Assembly: GCA_035652315.1 (NCBI GenBank)
Contig: DASREA010000062.1
Location: 1-29,598 of the forward strand
Length of the DNA: 29,598 nucleotides
Source: CANKHA01 sp035652315
GTDB lineage: Bacteria > Pseudomonadota > Alphaproteobacteria > Rhizobiales > Xanthobacteraceae
Reading direction: 5' to 3'
The position numbers and the translations under genes were made by a program. Under the pieces are notes generated by a model. That model was not told the DNA's origin, did no database searches, and saw only the letters and a program-made list of their open reading frames with translations. Below are positions 1 through 7,878 of this stretch, one piece after another; position 1 is the first letter of the stretch; every line of letters begins with the position of its first letter.

Positions 1-53
1 GCACTCCCTTGGTAAGGGAGAGGTCGACAGTTCAATCCTGTCCGGCAGCACCA
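1..53 (+). tRNA. tRNA-Thr (anticodon GGT), 3' part only
   Basis: The window opens inside a tRNA. The anticodon arm is visible as stem CTCCC (4-8), seven-base loop TTGGTAA (9-15) and stem GGGAG (16-20), giving anticodon GGT at 11-13, which reads ACC threonine codons. The T arm is GACAG, loop TTCAATC, CTGTC (26-42). The 3' acceptor strand CGGCAGC (43-49), discriminator A50 and an encoded CCA (51-53) complete the end. The 5' acceptor strand and D arm lie before the window. Confidence 0.93.
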
Positions 54-192
54 CGCCGTTCACCACATAATGCGATTTTGCTTTTGCCGCCTTCATACGC
101 GCAAAGGTCCACGGAACCTCGACCGGCTGCCCCGGCCCGGCCATTGGAACGCGCGCGGCGCGCCGCACGTTTTGCCCGATGTCCATTCCTCC

Positions 193-200
193 AAGGAGGT
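193..200 (+). promoter_or_regulatory. Strong Shine-Dalgarno deciding the SH3 protein start
   Basis: AAGGAGGT is a near-perfect match to the anti-Shine-Dalgarno complement. It ends too close to the ATG at 203 but sits at a normal distance (about 9 bases after GGAGG) from the ATG at 209. This favours 209 as the start and gives a protein that opens directly with a signal peptide. Confidence 0.75.
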
Positions 201-208
201 CAATGATC

Positions 209-916
209 ATGTCGAGCAAAAACACGATGTTCCTGGCGACACTTGTGCTTTTCGCCATGCCGGCCGCGGCTTCGGCGGCAGCGACCGCGAGCGCGGTCAC
301 CGCCCTCAATCTGCGCTCGGGGCCGGGCCCGCAATACAGCGTCGTCGGCGCGATCAACCAAAACGGCCAAGTGACGATCAACGGCTGCCTTCAAGGCAGT
401 CTGTGGTGTGAGGTAAGTTACGCCGGTAAGCAGGGCTGGGCCTATTCGCAATATCTGACGATGAATCTGTCGGGACGCTCGCTGATCGTCTCGCAGAATC
501 TGGCGAATATTCCCGTGATCACTCAAGCGCCGGCCACCACCACCGTTGAGACGGTGGGCGCCGCGCCGATCGTCGCGGGCACGGCCGTGCAAACCGTCAT
601 TCCCGCACCCGCACCGGCAACCACTGTCGAAACGGTCGGAGTCGCGTCGCCGGCGCCCGTCGTCGCCGGCACCCTGGTCGAGCCCACCCCTGCTGCGCCG
701 CTCGCGATCATGCCGGCGCCCACCGTGGGCAGCTACGTGACGACGCATCCGCTCGATCCGGTCTATCTTAACGGCGAAGTCGTCGTCGGCGCCGGCTTGC
801 CGGAAAACGTTACCTTGGCGCCGGTCCCCGGCTACGACTACGATTACGCCTACGTCAACAGCGTGCCGGTTCTGGTCGAACCCTCGACGCGGCGGATCGC
901 TTACATCTACCGCTGA
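209..916 (+). CDS. Exported SH3b-domain protein with C-terminal DUF1236
   Basis: This 235-residue protein probably sits in the periplasm or at the cell wall. Residues 1-23 form a signal peptide ending in small residues. Residues 29-84 form a bacterial SH3 domain with the typical LNLRSGPG opening and a GWAYSQYL end. Residues 108-170 are a low-complexity Ala/Pro/Val linker in which a TTVETVG...PxVAGT unit occurs twice (around 111-124 and 138-154). The C-terminus (about 181-235), with YLNGEVVVGAGLPENV and a Tyr-rich end, matches the DUF1236 pattern. Bacterial SH3 domains often bind peptidoglycan or peptide ligands; the partner here is unknown. It is a single-gene unit downstream of the tRNA and converges on the binding-protein gene. 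Domain assignments are from recognised motifs; function is not known. Confidence 0.85.
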   Translation: MSSKNTMFLATLVLFAMPAAASAAATASAVTALNLRSGPGPQYSVVGAINQNGQVTINGCLQGSLWCEVSYAGKQGWAYSQYLTMNLSGRSLIVSQNLANIPVITQAPATTTVETVGAAPIVAGTAVQTVIPAPAPATTVETVGVASPAPVVAGTLVEPTPAAPLAIMPAPTVGSYVTTHPLDPVYLNGEVVVGAGLPENVTLAPVPGYDYDYAYVNSVPVLVEPSTRRIAYIYR

Positions 917-929
917 GACCAAATGGAAA

Positions 930-959
930 GCGCCGGAATGTGAGGCCACGTTCCGGCGC
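930..959. terminator. Bidirectional hairpin between convergent genes
   Basis: A 13-base arm (930-942) pairs with 947-959 with a single G-T wobble and a four-base loop AGGC. It lies between the SH3 gene (ends 916, plus strand) and the binding-protein gene (ends 986, minus strand). On the minus strand it is followed by CTTTCCATTT, a weak T-rich tail, so it probably ends the minus-strand cassette and may serve both directions. Confidence 0.7.
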
Positions 960-985
960 CGAAATTCAACCGCTGGCGAGAGCGG

Positions 986-1975
986 CTATTTCTTCATCGC
1001 CTTCTGATAATAGCTGACGTCGACGTATTTCTTCGGGTCGGGCGCCGGTCCTTTCTTTTCACCGTAGATGCTGCGCAGCTTCAGCACGGTTTCAACGCCC
1101 TTGATGCTGATCTGGGCGTGCTTGCTCAGCCCGCCCGGTCCGATCAGGCGTTTGTAGGTGCTCTCCGCCTCGGCGTCCGTCATCTTCTTCAGATTGTGCT
1201 TCATCACTTCGATGGTGCCAGCCTTGTTGGCGAAGACGTAATCGCTCGCCGCGATGATCGCCCGCGTAAAAGCTTCGACCACTTTCGGATTGGCCTTGGC
1301 ATAGCTGCGCCGCACCACAAAGGTGCTGCCCTGATAGGCGCCGAGCTCCTGGCTGACGTCGCCGAGGCGGTGGTAGCCTTTAGCCTCCAATTGCTCGTCA
1401 TTGGGTGCGGAAACGATGCCGACCTGCGCCGTGTTCGATTCCAGCGCCTCGACGCGCTGCCTGGTGCCGCCGACAACCGCGAGCTGATAGTCCTTGCCTT
1501 GCACTAGGTGGGCCTTATTTTTGATGATCTGGAATAGCACCGTGGCGTAACCGGAATTGGCCGAATCGACCGCCGCGGTCTTGCCCTTCAGTTGCTTGTA
1601 GTCGGTGATTTCCGGCCGCGACACCACGCTCGTAAGGCCCTGGTGCACGCCAAGAATGGCGACCACGTCGTAATCCGGATATTTCACGTCGCCCTCGCCC
1701 TCGGTATAGGCGACGATGTTGTCGAAAGAGCTTGAGGCAAACTGATACTTGCCGGCCATCAGGTCGGCCATCTGCTGCTTGGAGCCTTCGGTTCTCTCGG
1801 CGGTAGCCTTAAGGCCTTCCTTTTCAAAGAATCCCTTCTCGATGGCGACCCAGGTCACGACGTTAGTGGCGCCGCTGAAGGTCGTAATCTTGATTTCAGT
1901 CTGCGCAAAAGCCGGAGCCTGCATGGTGATCGCCGCGCCCGCACTCAGCAAAAACAAGGCCGCGAATCTTGTCAT
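986..1975 (-). CDS. ABC transporter substrate-binding protein, NMT1/SsuA-like
   Basis: This 329-residue periplasmic binding protein belongs to the NMT1/SsuA/TauA-like group. Residues 1-24 form a signal peptide with cleavage probably after AFA. The mature part opens with EIKITTFSGATN followed by WVAIEKGFFEKEGL, the usual first-lobe pattern. ATG at 1975 is chosen because GGGAGGGAG lies just upstream and the signal peptide starts there; an upstream in-frame extension lacks these. It is the last gene of a minus-strand cassette, 28 bases after the VOC gene. No permease or ATPase gene lies nearby, so the transporter partners must be elsewhere. The substrate cannot be read from sequence; an aromatic or carboxylic acid is suggested only by the neighbours. 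Confidence 0.88.
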   Translation of the reverse strand: MTRFAALFLLSAGAAITMQAPAFAQTEIKITTFSGATNVVTWVAIEKGFFEKEGLKATAERTEGSKQQMADLMAGKYQFASSSFDNIVAYTEGEGDVKYPDYDVVAILGVHQGLTSVVSRPEITDYKQLKGKTAAVDSANSGYATVLFQIIKNKAHLVQGKDYQLAVVGGTRQRVEALESNTAQVGIVSAPNDEQLEAKGYHRLGDVSQELGAYQGSTFVVRRSYAKANPKVVEAFTRAIIAASDYVFANKAGTIEVMKHNLKKMTDAEAESTYKRLIGPGGLSKHAQISIKGVETVLKLRSIYGEKKGPAPDPKKYVDVSYYQKAMKK

Positions 1976-2003
1976 GGTCTTTCTCCCTCCCCATTGTAAT
2001 TGA

Positions 2004-2930
2004 CTATTTTGCAGGTTCGTATGTCGGAATCTCAATCGTCTGATAGCCGCGGATCACCCGCTCGGAACCGTAGCCCCAGTAATTGCGCAGCGTCTCCGGA
2101 CCGTGATTCTTGGGATAGAGCGGCAGTTCCTGATGCCAGGGGCGCGGATCGAAATAGCCAAGCGCCTCGTCCTTCATCTGATCCATCTCGGTGAAAAGTT
2201 CCACGCGCACCAGATCGGTGTGGCGGTGATAGATCGCGATGTTGTGGCCGATGATGTGGCGGCCCGGCCCCCAGACCAGCGGAATCTTGTTGAACGCCAG
2301 GCAATCGCTGGCGCGCCGGATGTCGTCCCAGTTATTCACCTCGAAGGCGATGTGATGAAGCTGCGCCTTCTCGTCGACGACGAAGTTCACCGTATGATGA
2401 TCGGTGTTGCAACGCAGGAAAAAGAAGTTGTCGTTTCGCGAATCCGAGATGCGGAAGCCGAGCACGTCGCAGTAGAAATCGACGACCTTGTGCACGTCGA
2501 GAACCCGGTAAGCGACGTGGCCGAGCTTGAGGATGTTGACCGTACTCTGGCCTTCGTCGCGCCTCGCCGGAAAGCTGTATTCGGCGAAAAGGTCGACCGG
2601 GGTGCCCTTGGGGTCGACGAAGCTGACGGCTTCCTTGACGCAGGGCGAGATGCCGCTGCGCCGCTGGCATTTGACGCCTTCGGCCTGCAAGGCCTTGGCG
2701 ACGTCCTTGAGGTCGGTTCCGGGAGCGACCTGAAACGAAAGCCGGGTCAACTGCCCGCGCTTGCCGCTTTCAAGCTCGATCGCTTCGAAACCCATCTTCG
2801 ACGCAAGAAAGGCGCGATCCTTGCCGCGTTCGATCACGCTGAGCCCGAGCACGCGGCTGTAGTAATCGATCTGGCCCTCGAGATCCTCGGTCGAGAGCGT
2901 GGCATGTCCCAGTCGGCGAACCTTGATCAT
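2004..2930 (-). CDS. VOC-family two-domain protein, extradiol dioxygenase type
   Basis: This 308-residue protein has two vicinal-oxygen-chelate modules, about residues 5-120 and 135-250, the layout of type I extradiol ring-cleavage dioxygenases such as catechol 2,3-dioxygenase. Candidate iron ligands are visible in the second module: H138 (LGHVAY), H192 or H193 (LHHIAF) and E244 (RVELF). H229 and Y234 precede E244 as in the extradiol signature, although the usual DP after the tyrosine is replaced by HT. ATG at 2930 follows GGGAG. It lies between the FAH-family and binding-protein genes with gaps under 30 bases, so co-transcription is likely. Ring cleavage of a catechol-like compound is plausible; the substrate is unknown, and a non-oxygenase VOC enzyme is possible. 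Confidence 0.85.
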   Translation of the reverse strand: MIKVRRLGHATLSTEDLEGQIDYYSRVLGLSVIERGKDRAFLASKMGFEAIELESGKRGQLTRLSFQVAPGTDLKDVAKALQAEGVKCQRRSGISPCVKEAVSFVDPKGTPVDLFAEYSFPARRDEGQSTVNILKLGHVAYRVLDVHKVVDFYCDVLGFRISDSRNDNFFFLRCNTDHHTVNFVVDEKAQLHHIAFEVNNWDDIRRASDCLAFNKIPLVWGPGRHIIGHNIAIYHRHTDLVRVELFTEMDQMKDEALGYFDPRPWHQELPLYPKNHGPETLRNYWGYGSERVIRGYQTIEIPTYEPAK

Positions 2931-2956
2931 TGTCGTCTCCCTTATGGCGCGCCGCG

Positions 2957-3832
2957 TCAGGCGGCGGCATGCGCCCGCACTTCGATTTTCAATTCTCCGA
3001 TCGGCGCGCATTGCGCGCTGATAACGTCGCCCGGTTTGACCGGGCCGACGCCCTCCGGCGTGCCGGTGAAATAAACATCGCCGGGATAGAGCGTATAGAA
3101 CGACGAGGCGAATTCGATGAGGCGCGGAATGTCGAAGATGAGATCTCTGGCGCGCGCGGTCTGCCGCAGTTCTCCGTTGACGGACAAGGTGGCGACGAGC
3201 GCGCTCGGATCGGCGATCTCATCGGCGGTCACCATCCAGGGTCCAAGCGGCGAATAGCCGTCGATCGATTTGCGGAAGCTGCGGTCCTCGCTGCCGCGCG
3301 TAGTCATGTCGAGACCGAGACAATAGCCGGCGACGTGATCAAGCGCCCTCTCCTTCGGGATGTCGCTGCCCTGCTTGCCGATAATGACCACGAGCTCCAG
3401 TTCGTGCTCGTTGCGGCGGTCGGGAAAGCGGACCGGCACGCCCTCCGACGGGCCGACCACTGAGGAATTGGCTTTGAGAAAAATGCCCGCTTCGGCGATC
3501 TTGGAGGAATGGCGTTTCGGGATATCGGCCGCGAGATCCCGGCGCGCCGCCATTTCCGCGACGTGCTTGGCGTAATTGGTCGGTGCCGCCATGACCTTAG
3601 ACGGCCGCGCCACTGGCGAAAGCAATTTGACTTGGGCAAGCGGCTTGCCGGGGGCCTTGGCGGCCATGGTTTCGATCCGTGATCGCCAGGCGGGCAAGGC
3701 GGCAATGACCGGGTCGCCCTTGGCATCATAGCGGGCGGCGGCGCGGATTTGCTCCTGCGCCTCGGTGACATCGTGCACCCTATCGCCGATCACCACGCCC
3801 AATCGGTCCTGGTCAAAACGACACAACTTCAT
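2957..3832 (-). CDS. Fumarylacetoacetate hydrolase (FAH) family protein
   Basis: This 291-residue protein carries the FAH fold, used by hydrolases, decarboxylases and hydratases acting on beta-diketo or 2-oxo acids from aromatic breakdown. The short N-terminal part (1-70) is followed by the core: NYAKH (86-90), FLKANSSVVGP (118-128), the metal-binding EHELELVV block (E144 and E146 are likely ligands) and GLDMTTR with D175. GTPEGVGPVKPGD near the C-terminus is also typical. The ATG at 3832 is preceded by GGGAGG at a longish spacing. It is the first gene of the minus-strand cassette, so the promoter should lie in 3833-3994. Together with the VOC gene it suggests ring cleavage followed by C-C hydrolysis, decarboxylation or hydration. 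Exact reaction not assignable. Confidence 0.9.
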   Translation of the reverse strand: MKLCRFDQDRLGVVIGDRVHDVTEAQEQIRAAARYDAKGDPVIAALPAWRSRIETMAAKAPGKPLAQVKLLSPVARPSKVMAAPTNYAKHVAEMAARRDLAADIPKRHSSKIAEAGIFLKANSSVVGPSEGVPVRFPDRRNEHELELVVIIGKQGSDIPKERALDHVAGYCLGLDMTTRGSEDRSFRKSIDGYSPLGPWMVTADEIADPSALVATLSVNGELRQTARARDLIFDIPRLIEFASSFYTLYPGDVYFTGTPEGVGPVKPGDVISAQCAPIGELKIEVRAHAAA

Positions 3833-3994
3833 ATAACGCGCATCCTCCCGGGCCTTCTATAGACGACATTTCGACGGCCAGCCAGCACGGCGCCGGGTTC
3901 GCTTCTTAAGGTGGCGCCGCCGCTATGGACCGGCAGTTTCCACTCGAATATATGACCCCGGCGCATTCCGAGGCAAAGGTCCCGCAAAGCTTCC

Positions 3995-4606
3995 ATGTCC
4001 GGCGCCAAATTCAATCTTCTCGGCCTGTCAGGGAGCATTCGCCGCGATTCATTCTGTGTCGCGGTGCTGAAAACCATCCAAGACCATCTGCCGGCCGATG
4101 TGGAGCTGACGATTTTCGGGCTGGAATCGATGCCGCCCTATAACGAGGATCTTGATAACGATTCCGACGCGCCGCCGCCGGCACGGGCGCTCAAGCGCGC
4201 CATTAATGAATGCAACGGGCTGATCGCAGTCAGCCCCGAATATAACCACGGCATGTCCGGCATCCTGAAGAACGCCATCGACTGGGTGTCGCGTCCTGGC
4301 TACGAATCCGTGCTGAAGGACAAGCCGGTGGCGGTGATAACCGTCTCCTCGAGCGGGCGCGGCGGCGTGCGCGCGCAATCGCACATGCATGACGTCTTCT
4401 TGTCGACGGTGTCGCGGATCACGCCCGGCAGGCAGGTAGCGATCGGCGAGCCGGAAAAGAAAATCACCAATGGCCGGGTCACCGACCAAAGAACGCTCGC
4501 CACCTTGATGCGCACCGTCGACGTGCTGCTCGACGAGATCTGCCTGATCGAGGGGCGGCCGCGACGGCTCCAACGGACGGCGAAAACCAGCCAAGCGGCC
4601 GGATAG
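3995..4606 (+). CDS. NADPH-dependent FMN reductase family protein
   Basis: This 203-residue flavodoxin-fold oxidoreductase shows the FMN-phosphate loop LLGLSGSIRRDSF (8-20), PPYNEDLD (47-54) and the family signature SPEYNHGMSGILKNAIDW (80-97). Such proteins reduce FMN, quinones, azo compounds or chromate with NAD(P)H. It is transcribed away from the FAH-VOC-binding-protein cassette across a 162-base gap. It might act in the same catabolic setting (for example quinone reduction), but that is only positional inference. The start at 3995 has a weak ribosome-binding site. Length is normal for the family. Confidence 0.88.
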   Translation: MSGAKFNLLGLSGSIRRDSFCVAVLKTIQDHLPADVELTIFGLESMPPYNEDLDNDSDAPPPARALKRAINECNGLIAVSPEYNHGMSGILKNAIDWVSRPGYESVLKDKPVAVITVSSSGRGGVRAQSHMHDVFLSTVSRITPGRQVAIGEPEKKITNGRVTDQRTLATLMRTVDVLLDEICLIEGRPRRLQRTAKTSQAAG

Positions 4607-4758
4607 GCCCCGTCGCATTCACCCGGCGTCAGGAGGCATCGGCGGCTGCCCCGCGGAAGCCATTTCCACCCGATTCCAGGACCTTCCGGCCCGACCCGAG
4701 GGTTGTGAAGCATGTGTTGCGACTGCCTCACCTATGCGCCAGCGCGGCGAATATTGCC

Positions 4759-4786
4759 TCGACAACCCGCCTGGAACCCTTCTAAA
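4759..4786 (+). promoter_or_regulatory. Possible weak sigma70 promoter upstream of hemA
   Basis: TCGACA (4759-4764) and TCTAAA (4781-4786) are 16 bases apart, about 30 bases before the hemA start codon. The -10 match is only partial. No FNR/FixK-type TTGAT-N4-ATCAA box was seen in 4607-4815. Confidence 0.3.
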
Positions 4787-4815
4787 AATCGTGGCCAGAC
4801 CCCGCTGGACTCCAC

Positions 4816-6045
4816 ATGCATTACGAGGCCTTTTTCCAGGACGCCCTTGGCAAGCTCCGTCAGGAGGCGCGTTATCGTGTCTTCGCCGATCTTGAGCGCC
4901 TAGCGGGCCGGTTTCCGCACGCGCTTTGGCATTCGCCCGGCGGACCGCGCGAGGTCGTGATCTGGTGCTCCAACGACTATCTCGGCATGGGCCAGCACCC
5001 CAAGGTGCTGGGAGCGCTGATCGAGACCGCGACGCGGGTCGGAGCCGGCGCGGGTGGCACCCGCAACATCGCCGGGACCAACCATCCCTTGGTTGACCTG
5101 GAACGCGAATTGGCCGACCTGCACCGCAAGGAAGCGGCGCTGGTGTTCACCTCCGGATACGTATCGAACGAAACCGGCATTTCAACGCTGGCCCGGCTGA
5201 TCCCCAATTGCCTGATCCTTTCTGACGCCTACAACCACAATTCGATGATCGAGGGCGTGCGCCAATCGGGCTGCGAGAAAAGAATCTGGCGCCACAACGA
5301 TGTCGCGCATCTCGAGCAATTGCTCGCAGAAGCCGATCCGGCGCGGCCAAAGATGATCGTCTTCGAAAGCCTTTATTCGATGGACGGCGACGTGGCCCCG
5401 GTGCAGCGCATCTGCGATCTCGCCGAACGGTACGGCGCCTTCACCTATATCGACGAGGTGCACGCCGTCGGGATGTACGGGCCGCGCGGCGGTGGCATCG
5501 CGGAGCGCGACGGGGCGATGCAACGCATCGATGTCATCGAGGGCACGCTGGCCAAAGCTTTCGGCTGCCTCGGCGGCTACATCACCGGCCGCGCCGCGAC
5601 AATCGACGCGATCCGCTCCTATGCGCCCGGGTTCATTTTCACTACGGCGCTCCCCCCCGCGATCTGTGCTGCCGCCGCTGCCGCGATCCGTCACCTGAAA
5701 ACCTCGCATTGGGAACGCGAGCGTCATCAGGAGCGCGCCGGCCGCGTCAAGAGCGTGCTCAGCCATGCCGGCCTGCCGGTGATGCCGAGCGAAACGCACA
5801 TCGTCCCGGTCATGGTGGGCAATCCGGAAAAGTGCAAGGCGGCGTCAGACCTGCTGCTCAGCGAGCACGGCATCTATATCCAGCCGATCAATTATCCGAC
5901 GGTTCCGCGCGGCACTGAGCGTCTACGCATCACGCCCTCGCCCTTCCATGAAGACGCGCTCATCGACCGGCTGGCCGAAGCCTTGGTCGACGTCTGGCAA
6001 CGGCTCGACCTGCCGCTGACCAAACGCGCATTAGCGGCCGAATAG
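4816..6045 (+). CDS. hemA: 5-aminolevulinate synthase
   Basis: ALAS condenses glycine and succinyl-CoA to 5-aminolevulinate with release of CoA and CO2, the first step of heme synthesis by the C4 route typical of alphaproteobacteria. The 409-residue protein is full length. Landmarks are WCSNDYLGMGQHP near residue 50, GTRNIAGTNHPLVDLE, SDAYNHNSMIEG, YIDEVHAVGMYGPRGGG and the PLP lysine K247 in GTLAKAFGCLGGY. The C-terminus has INYPTVPRGTERLRITPSPFH, which separates ALAS from related alpha-oxoamine synthases. ATG at 4816 gives the family's usual MxYEAFF opening, though its ribosome-binding site is weak. It is a single-gene unit ending 11 bases before the convergent AbrB-family gene. Its product feeds the heme used by the oxidase encoded later in the window. 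Confidence 0.97.
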   Translation: MHYEAFFQDALGKLRQEARYRVFADLERLAGRFPHALWHSPGGPREVVIWCSNDYLGMGQHPKVLGALIETATRVGAGAGGTRNIAGTNHPLVDLERELADLHRKEAALVFTSGYVSNETGISTLARLIPNCLILSDAYNHNSMIEGVRQSGCEKRIWRHNDVAHLEQLLAEADPARPKMIVFESLYSMDGDVAPVQRICDLAERYGAFTYIDEVHAVGMYGPRGGGIAERDGAMQRIDVIEGTLAKAFGCLGGYITGRAATIDAIRSYAPGFIFTTALPPAICAAAAAAIRHLKTSHWERERHQERAGRVKSVLSHAGLPVMPSETHIVPVMVGNPEKCKAASDLLLSEHGIYIQPINYPTVPRGTERLRITPSPFHEDALIDRLAEALVDVWQRLDLPLTKRALAAE

Positions 6046-6056
6046 CGATTTCCCTT

Positions 6057-7154
6057 TTATTTTTCCGGCGGCATCCGGTCTGCTTTGCGCGTATGATCTT
6101 TGGGCGCGCCGGTGAAAAGCCGCGCGAAGAGCGGCAGCGATAGCGACACCGAAAGAAAGCGCGCGAGCTGATGCGCGCCGACGAAGACTGGGTCGATGTT
6201 GAGCGACAGCGCCAGCACCATCATCGTGTCTTGCGCGCCGGGGGCAAAGGCGATGACCAGATCGGCAATGGGAGTCGTCGTCAGTTTGGCAACCAGCACG
6301 GCAAAGGCGGTAGCGATGGCCACCGCCACCGCAAACGAGCCCAGCGCAGCGCCGAGATAGCCGAACAACATGCGCGCCGGTGTATTGGCGAAGCGGGCGC
6401 CGACCGTGGCTCCCATGGCGACGATCGCGGGGCTGACGATCCAGGTCGGCAAATTTGCGTGCATGAAGCCGCTGCCGTGCAGAATGCCGGATCCGAGCAT
6501 GGCGCCGAATACCATGCTCGCAGGAAAATTGATCCAACGCAGGGCGAAAGCCGTCAGCGTGGAAAAGCCGGCGAGAATTCCGATGTCCGTCCAGCTCGCC
6601 GTGAAGGCCGACGCGCCAAGGCTAGCGGTGGGCGGCGCCATTAATCCGAACAAAGCCAAACCGCCGGGCAAGCCGACGGCGAGGAAAATCACTCGGACGG
6701 TTTGCACGATGACGACCCCGCGGATGTCGGCACCGCTGTGTTGCGCCAAGGCGATGACCTGAGCCATGCCACCGGGCGAAGCGCCATAGAGCGCCGAATC
6801 CGGGCTCCAACGATGCACGGTTCGCAGGTAGGTCATCGCTCCAAGCGTCATGCATAGCGCGGAGATGGAAATGATCAGGATGCTGAGCGGCCAATCGACG
6901 ACGCCGTGCAGAGTCTGCGGTGTCACGGTGGCCCCGATCGAAATTCCGACCACGATGAAGACGATCCGCGCCAGCGGCGCTGGAACCGTCGTGGTGCGGC
7001 CCCATAGCGCAGCAACCGCGACCGCCAAGATCGATCCGCAGATGAGCGCCGCGGGAAAGTGGATCCACACAAACAAAATGGCCCCGCCAGCTGCGATCAG
7101 CAGCGTCTCGAGGCACTGCATGGCTTTGCGATAGCGCGGGTCGGAGGGAAACAT
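6057..7154 (-). CDS. AbrB-family (PF05145-type) membrane protein
   Basis: This 365-residue very hydrophobic protein has about ten membrane segments in two similar halves. Each half carries a small-residue loop: YGASPGGMAQVIALA in the first and IAFAPGAQDTMMVLALS in the second. This is the pattern of the AbrB duplication family, often mislabelled ammonia monooxygenase and unrelated to the AbrB transcription factor. The role is likely transport or membrane regulation; the substrate is unknown. ATG at 7154 is preferred because the TTG at 7211 would add a hydrophilic tail lying across a strong hairpin; ATG near residue 12 is also possible. It is downstream of, and co-oriented with, the FixJ-type regulator and converges on hemA. 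Confidence 0.85.
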   Translation of the reverse strand: MFPSDPRYRKAMQCLETLLIAAGGAILFVWIHFPAALICGSILAVAVAALWGRTTTVPAPLARIVFIVVGISIGATVTPQTLHGVVDWPLSILIISISALCMTLGAMTYLRTVHRWSPDSALYGASPGGMAQVIALAQHSGADIRGVVIVQTVRVIFLAVGLPGGLALFGLMAPPTASLGASAFTASWTDIGILAGFSTLTAFALRWINFPASMVFGAMLGSGILHGSGFMHANLPTWIVSPAIVAMGATVGARFANTPARMLFGYLGAALGSFAVAVAIATAFAVLVAKLTTTPIADLVIAFAPGAQDTMMVLALSLNIDPVFVGAHQLARFLSVSLSLPLFARLFTGAPKDHTRKADRMPPEK

Positions 7155-7176
7155 CGTTGCATCCGCTGGCAAACTT

Positions 7177-7200
7177 AGGCCGCGCCCAGGAGCGCGGCCT
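7177..7200 (-). terminator. GC-rich hairpin between FixJ-type regulator and AbrB-family gene
   Basis: AGGCCGCGC (7177-7185) pairs perfectly with GCGCGGCCT (7192-7200) around a six-base loop. Two more outer pairs (one G-T) extend it. It lies 43 bases after the regulator stop and just upstream of the membrane protein start. The following minus-strand bases (AAGTTTG) are a poor T tract, so it could be a terminator or a 5' leader structure. Confidence 0.5.
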
Positions 7201-7242
7201 GAGACGATCAATGCCGTGGATCACAAGCGCGGTCAAACGAGG

Positions 7243-7878
7243 TCAGGCCGAGTGCAGTCGCCGCTCGCTGAGCACGATCCTCACAAGATCGGCGGTATTT
7301 TTGGCGCCAAGCTTTTCCATGATCCGTGCGCGATGGACCTCGATCGTGCGCGGGCTGATGCCGAGTGCACGGCCCGCCTCCTTGTTGGAGGCGCCGCCGG
7401 CGATCTGGCTGAGCACTTCGCCTTCGCGTGGCGTCAACAGCTCCTGGCCGGGAAAGTGCCGCGGAAGGCTGTCGATTGCGGCTTTGGTTCGGCGCTTCCG
7501 AGCCTCCAGCGCCTCACCGATCCGCCTCGCCACCGCCGCGGCGTCAAAGGGCTTCTCAATCACGTCGAGGGCGCCATGTCTGATGGCATCGACGGCCATC
7601 GGGATGTCGGCGCGGCCGGAGATGATGAAGATTGGCGCCGTGAAGTTCCTTGCGTTCAATTTTCTCAGCACCTCGAGGCCGGAGATGCCTGGCATGTGCA
7701 CGTCGAGCAAAATGCAAGCTGGCATTATCTCCCGCGTTGTTTCCAAAAGGGATGCACCCTCCGCAAAACTCGTTACCGTATAGCCTTCGAGCGCTAGGAC
7801 AACCGCCAGCGCCTCCCGAACCGCTGGATCGTCGTCGGCGACGAAAATCTCGCCTTGGTGATTTAGTTGCTGATTCAT
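7243..7878 (-). CDS. FixJ-type two-component response regulator
   Basis: This 211-residue regulator has a receiver domain (about 9-125) and a LuxR-type helix-turn-helix (about 150-208). Receiver residues are intact: acidic pocket D15/D16, phospho-acceptor D59 (LLDVHMPG), S87 (IISGRAD) and K109 (EKPFD). The output domain has LTPREGEVL, SNKEAGRALGISPRTIEVHR and IMEKLGA. ATG at 7878 is chosen because GGGAGAA lies 9 bases upstream; an upstream in-frame extension is low complexity. No FixL-like sensor gene is adjacent. It is divergent from the transporter-kinase hybrid across 475 bases, so it may share signals or control with that kinase. This pairing is positional inference. Confidence 0.92.
   Translation of the reverse strand: MNQQLNHQGEIFVADDDPAVREALAVVLALEGYTVTSFAEGASLLETTREIMPACILLDVHMPGISGLEVLRKLNARNFTAPIFIISGRADIPMAVDAIRHGALDVIEKPFDAAAVARRIGEALEARKRRTKAAIDSLPRHFPGQELLTPREGEVLSQIAGGASNKEAGRALGISPRTIEVHRARIMEKLGAKNTADLVRIVLSERRLHSA

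Noticed and set aside
200..949. A 249-codon minus-strand frame antisense to the SH3b/DUF1236 gene
   Set aside because: Composition is Arg/Gly/Asp-rich shadow sequence; the plus-strand gene has a signal peptide, SH3b domain and strong ribosome-binding site.
2103..3074. A 323-codon plus-strand frame antisense to the VOC gene
   Set aside because: It mirrors the codon structure of the VOC gene, which has clear family motifs and a ribosome-binding site.
4712..4903. Small Cys-containing frame (starts MCCDC) upstream of hemA
   Set aside because: It runs into the hemA coding region out of frame, has no ribosome-binding site and shows no leader-peptide features such as a terminator.
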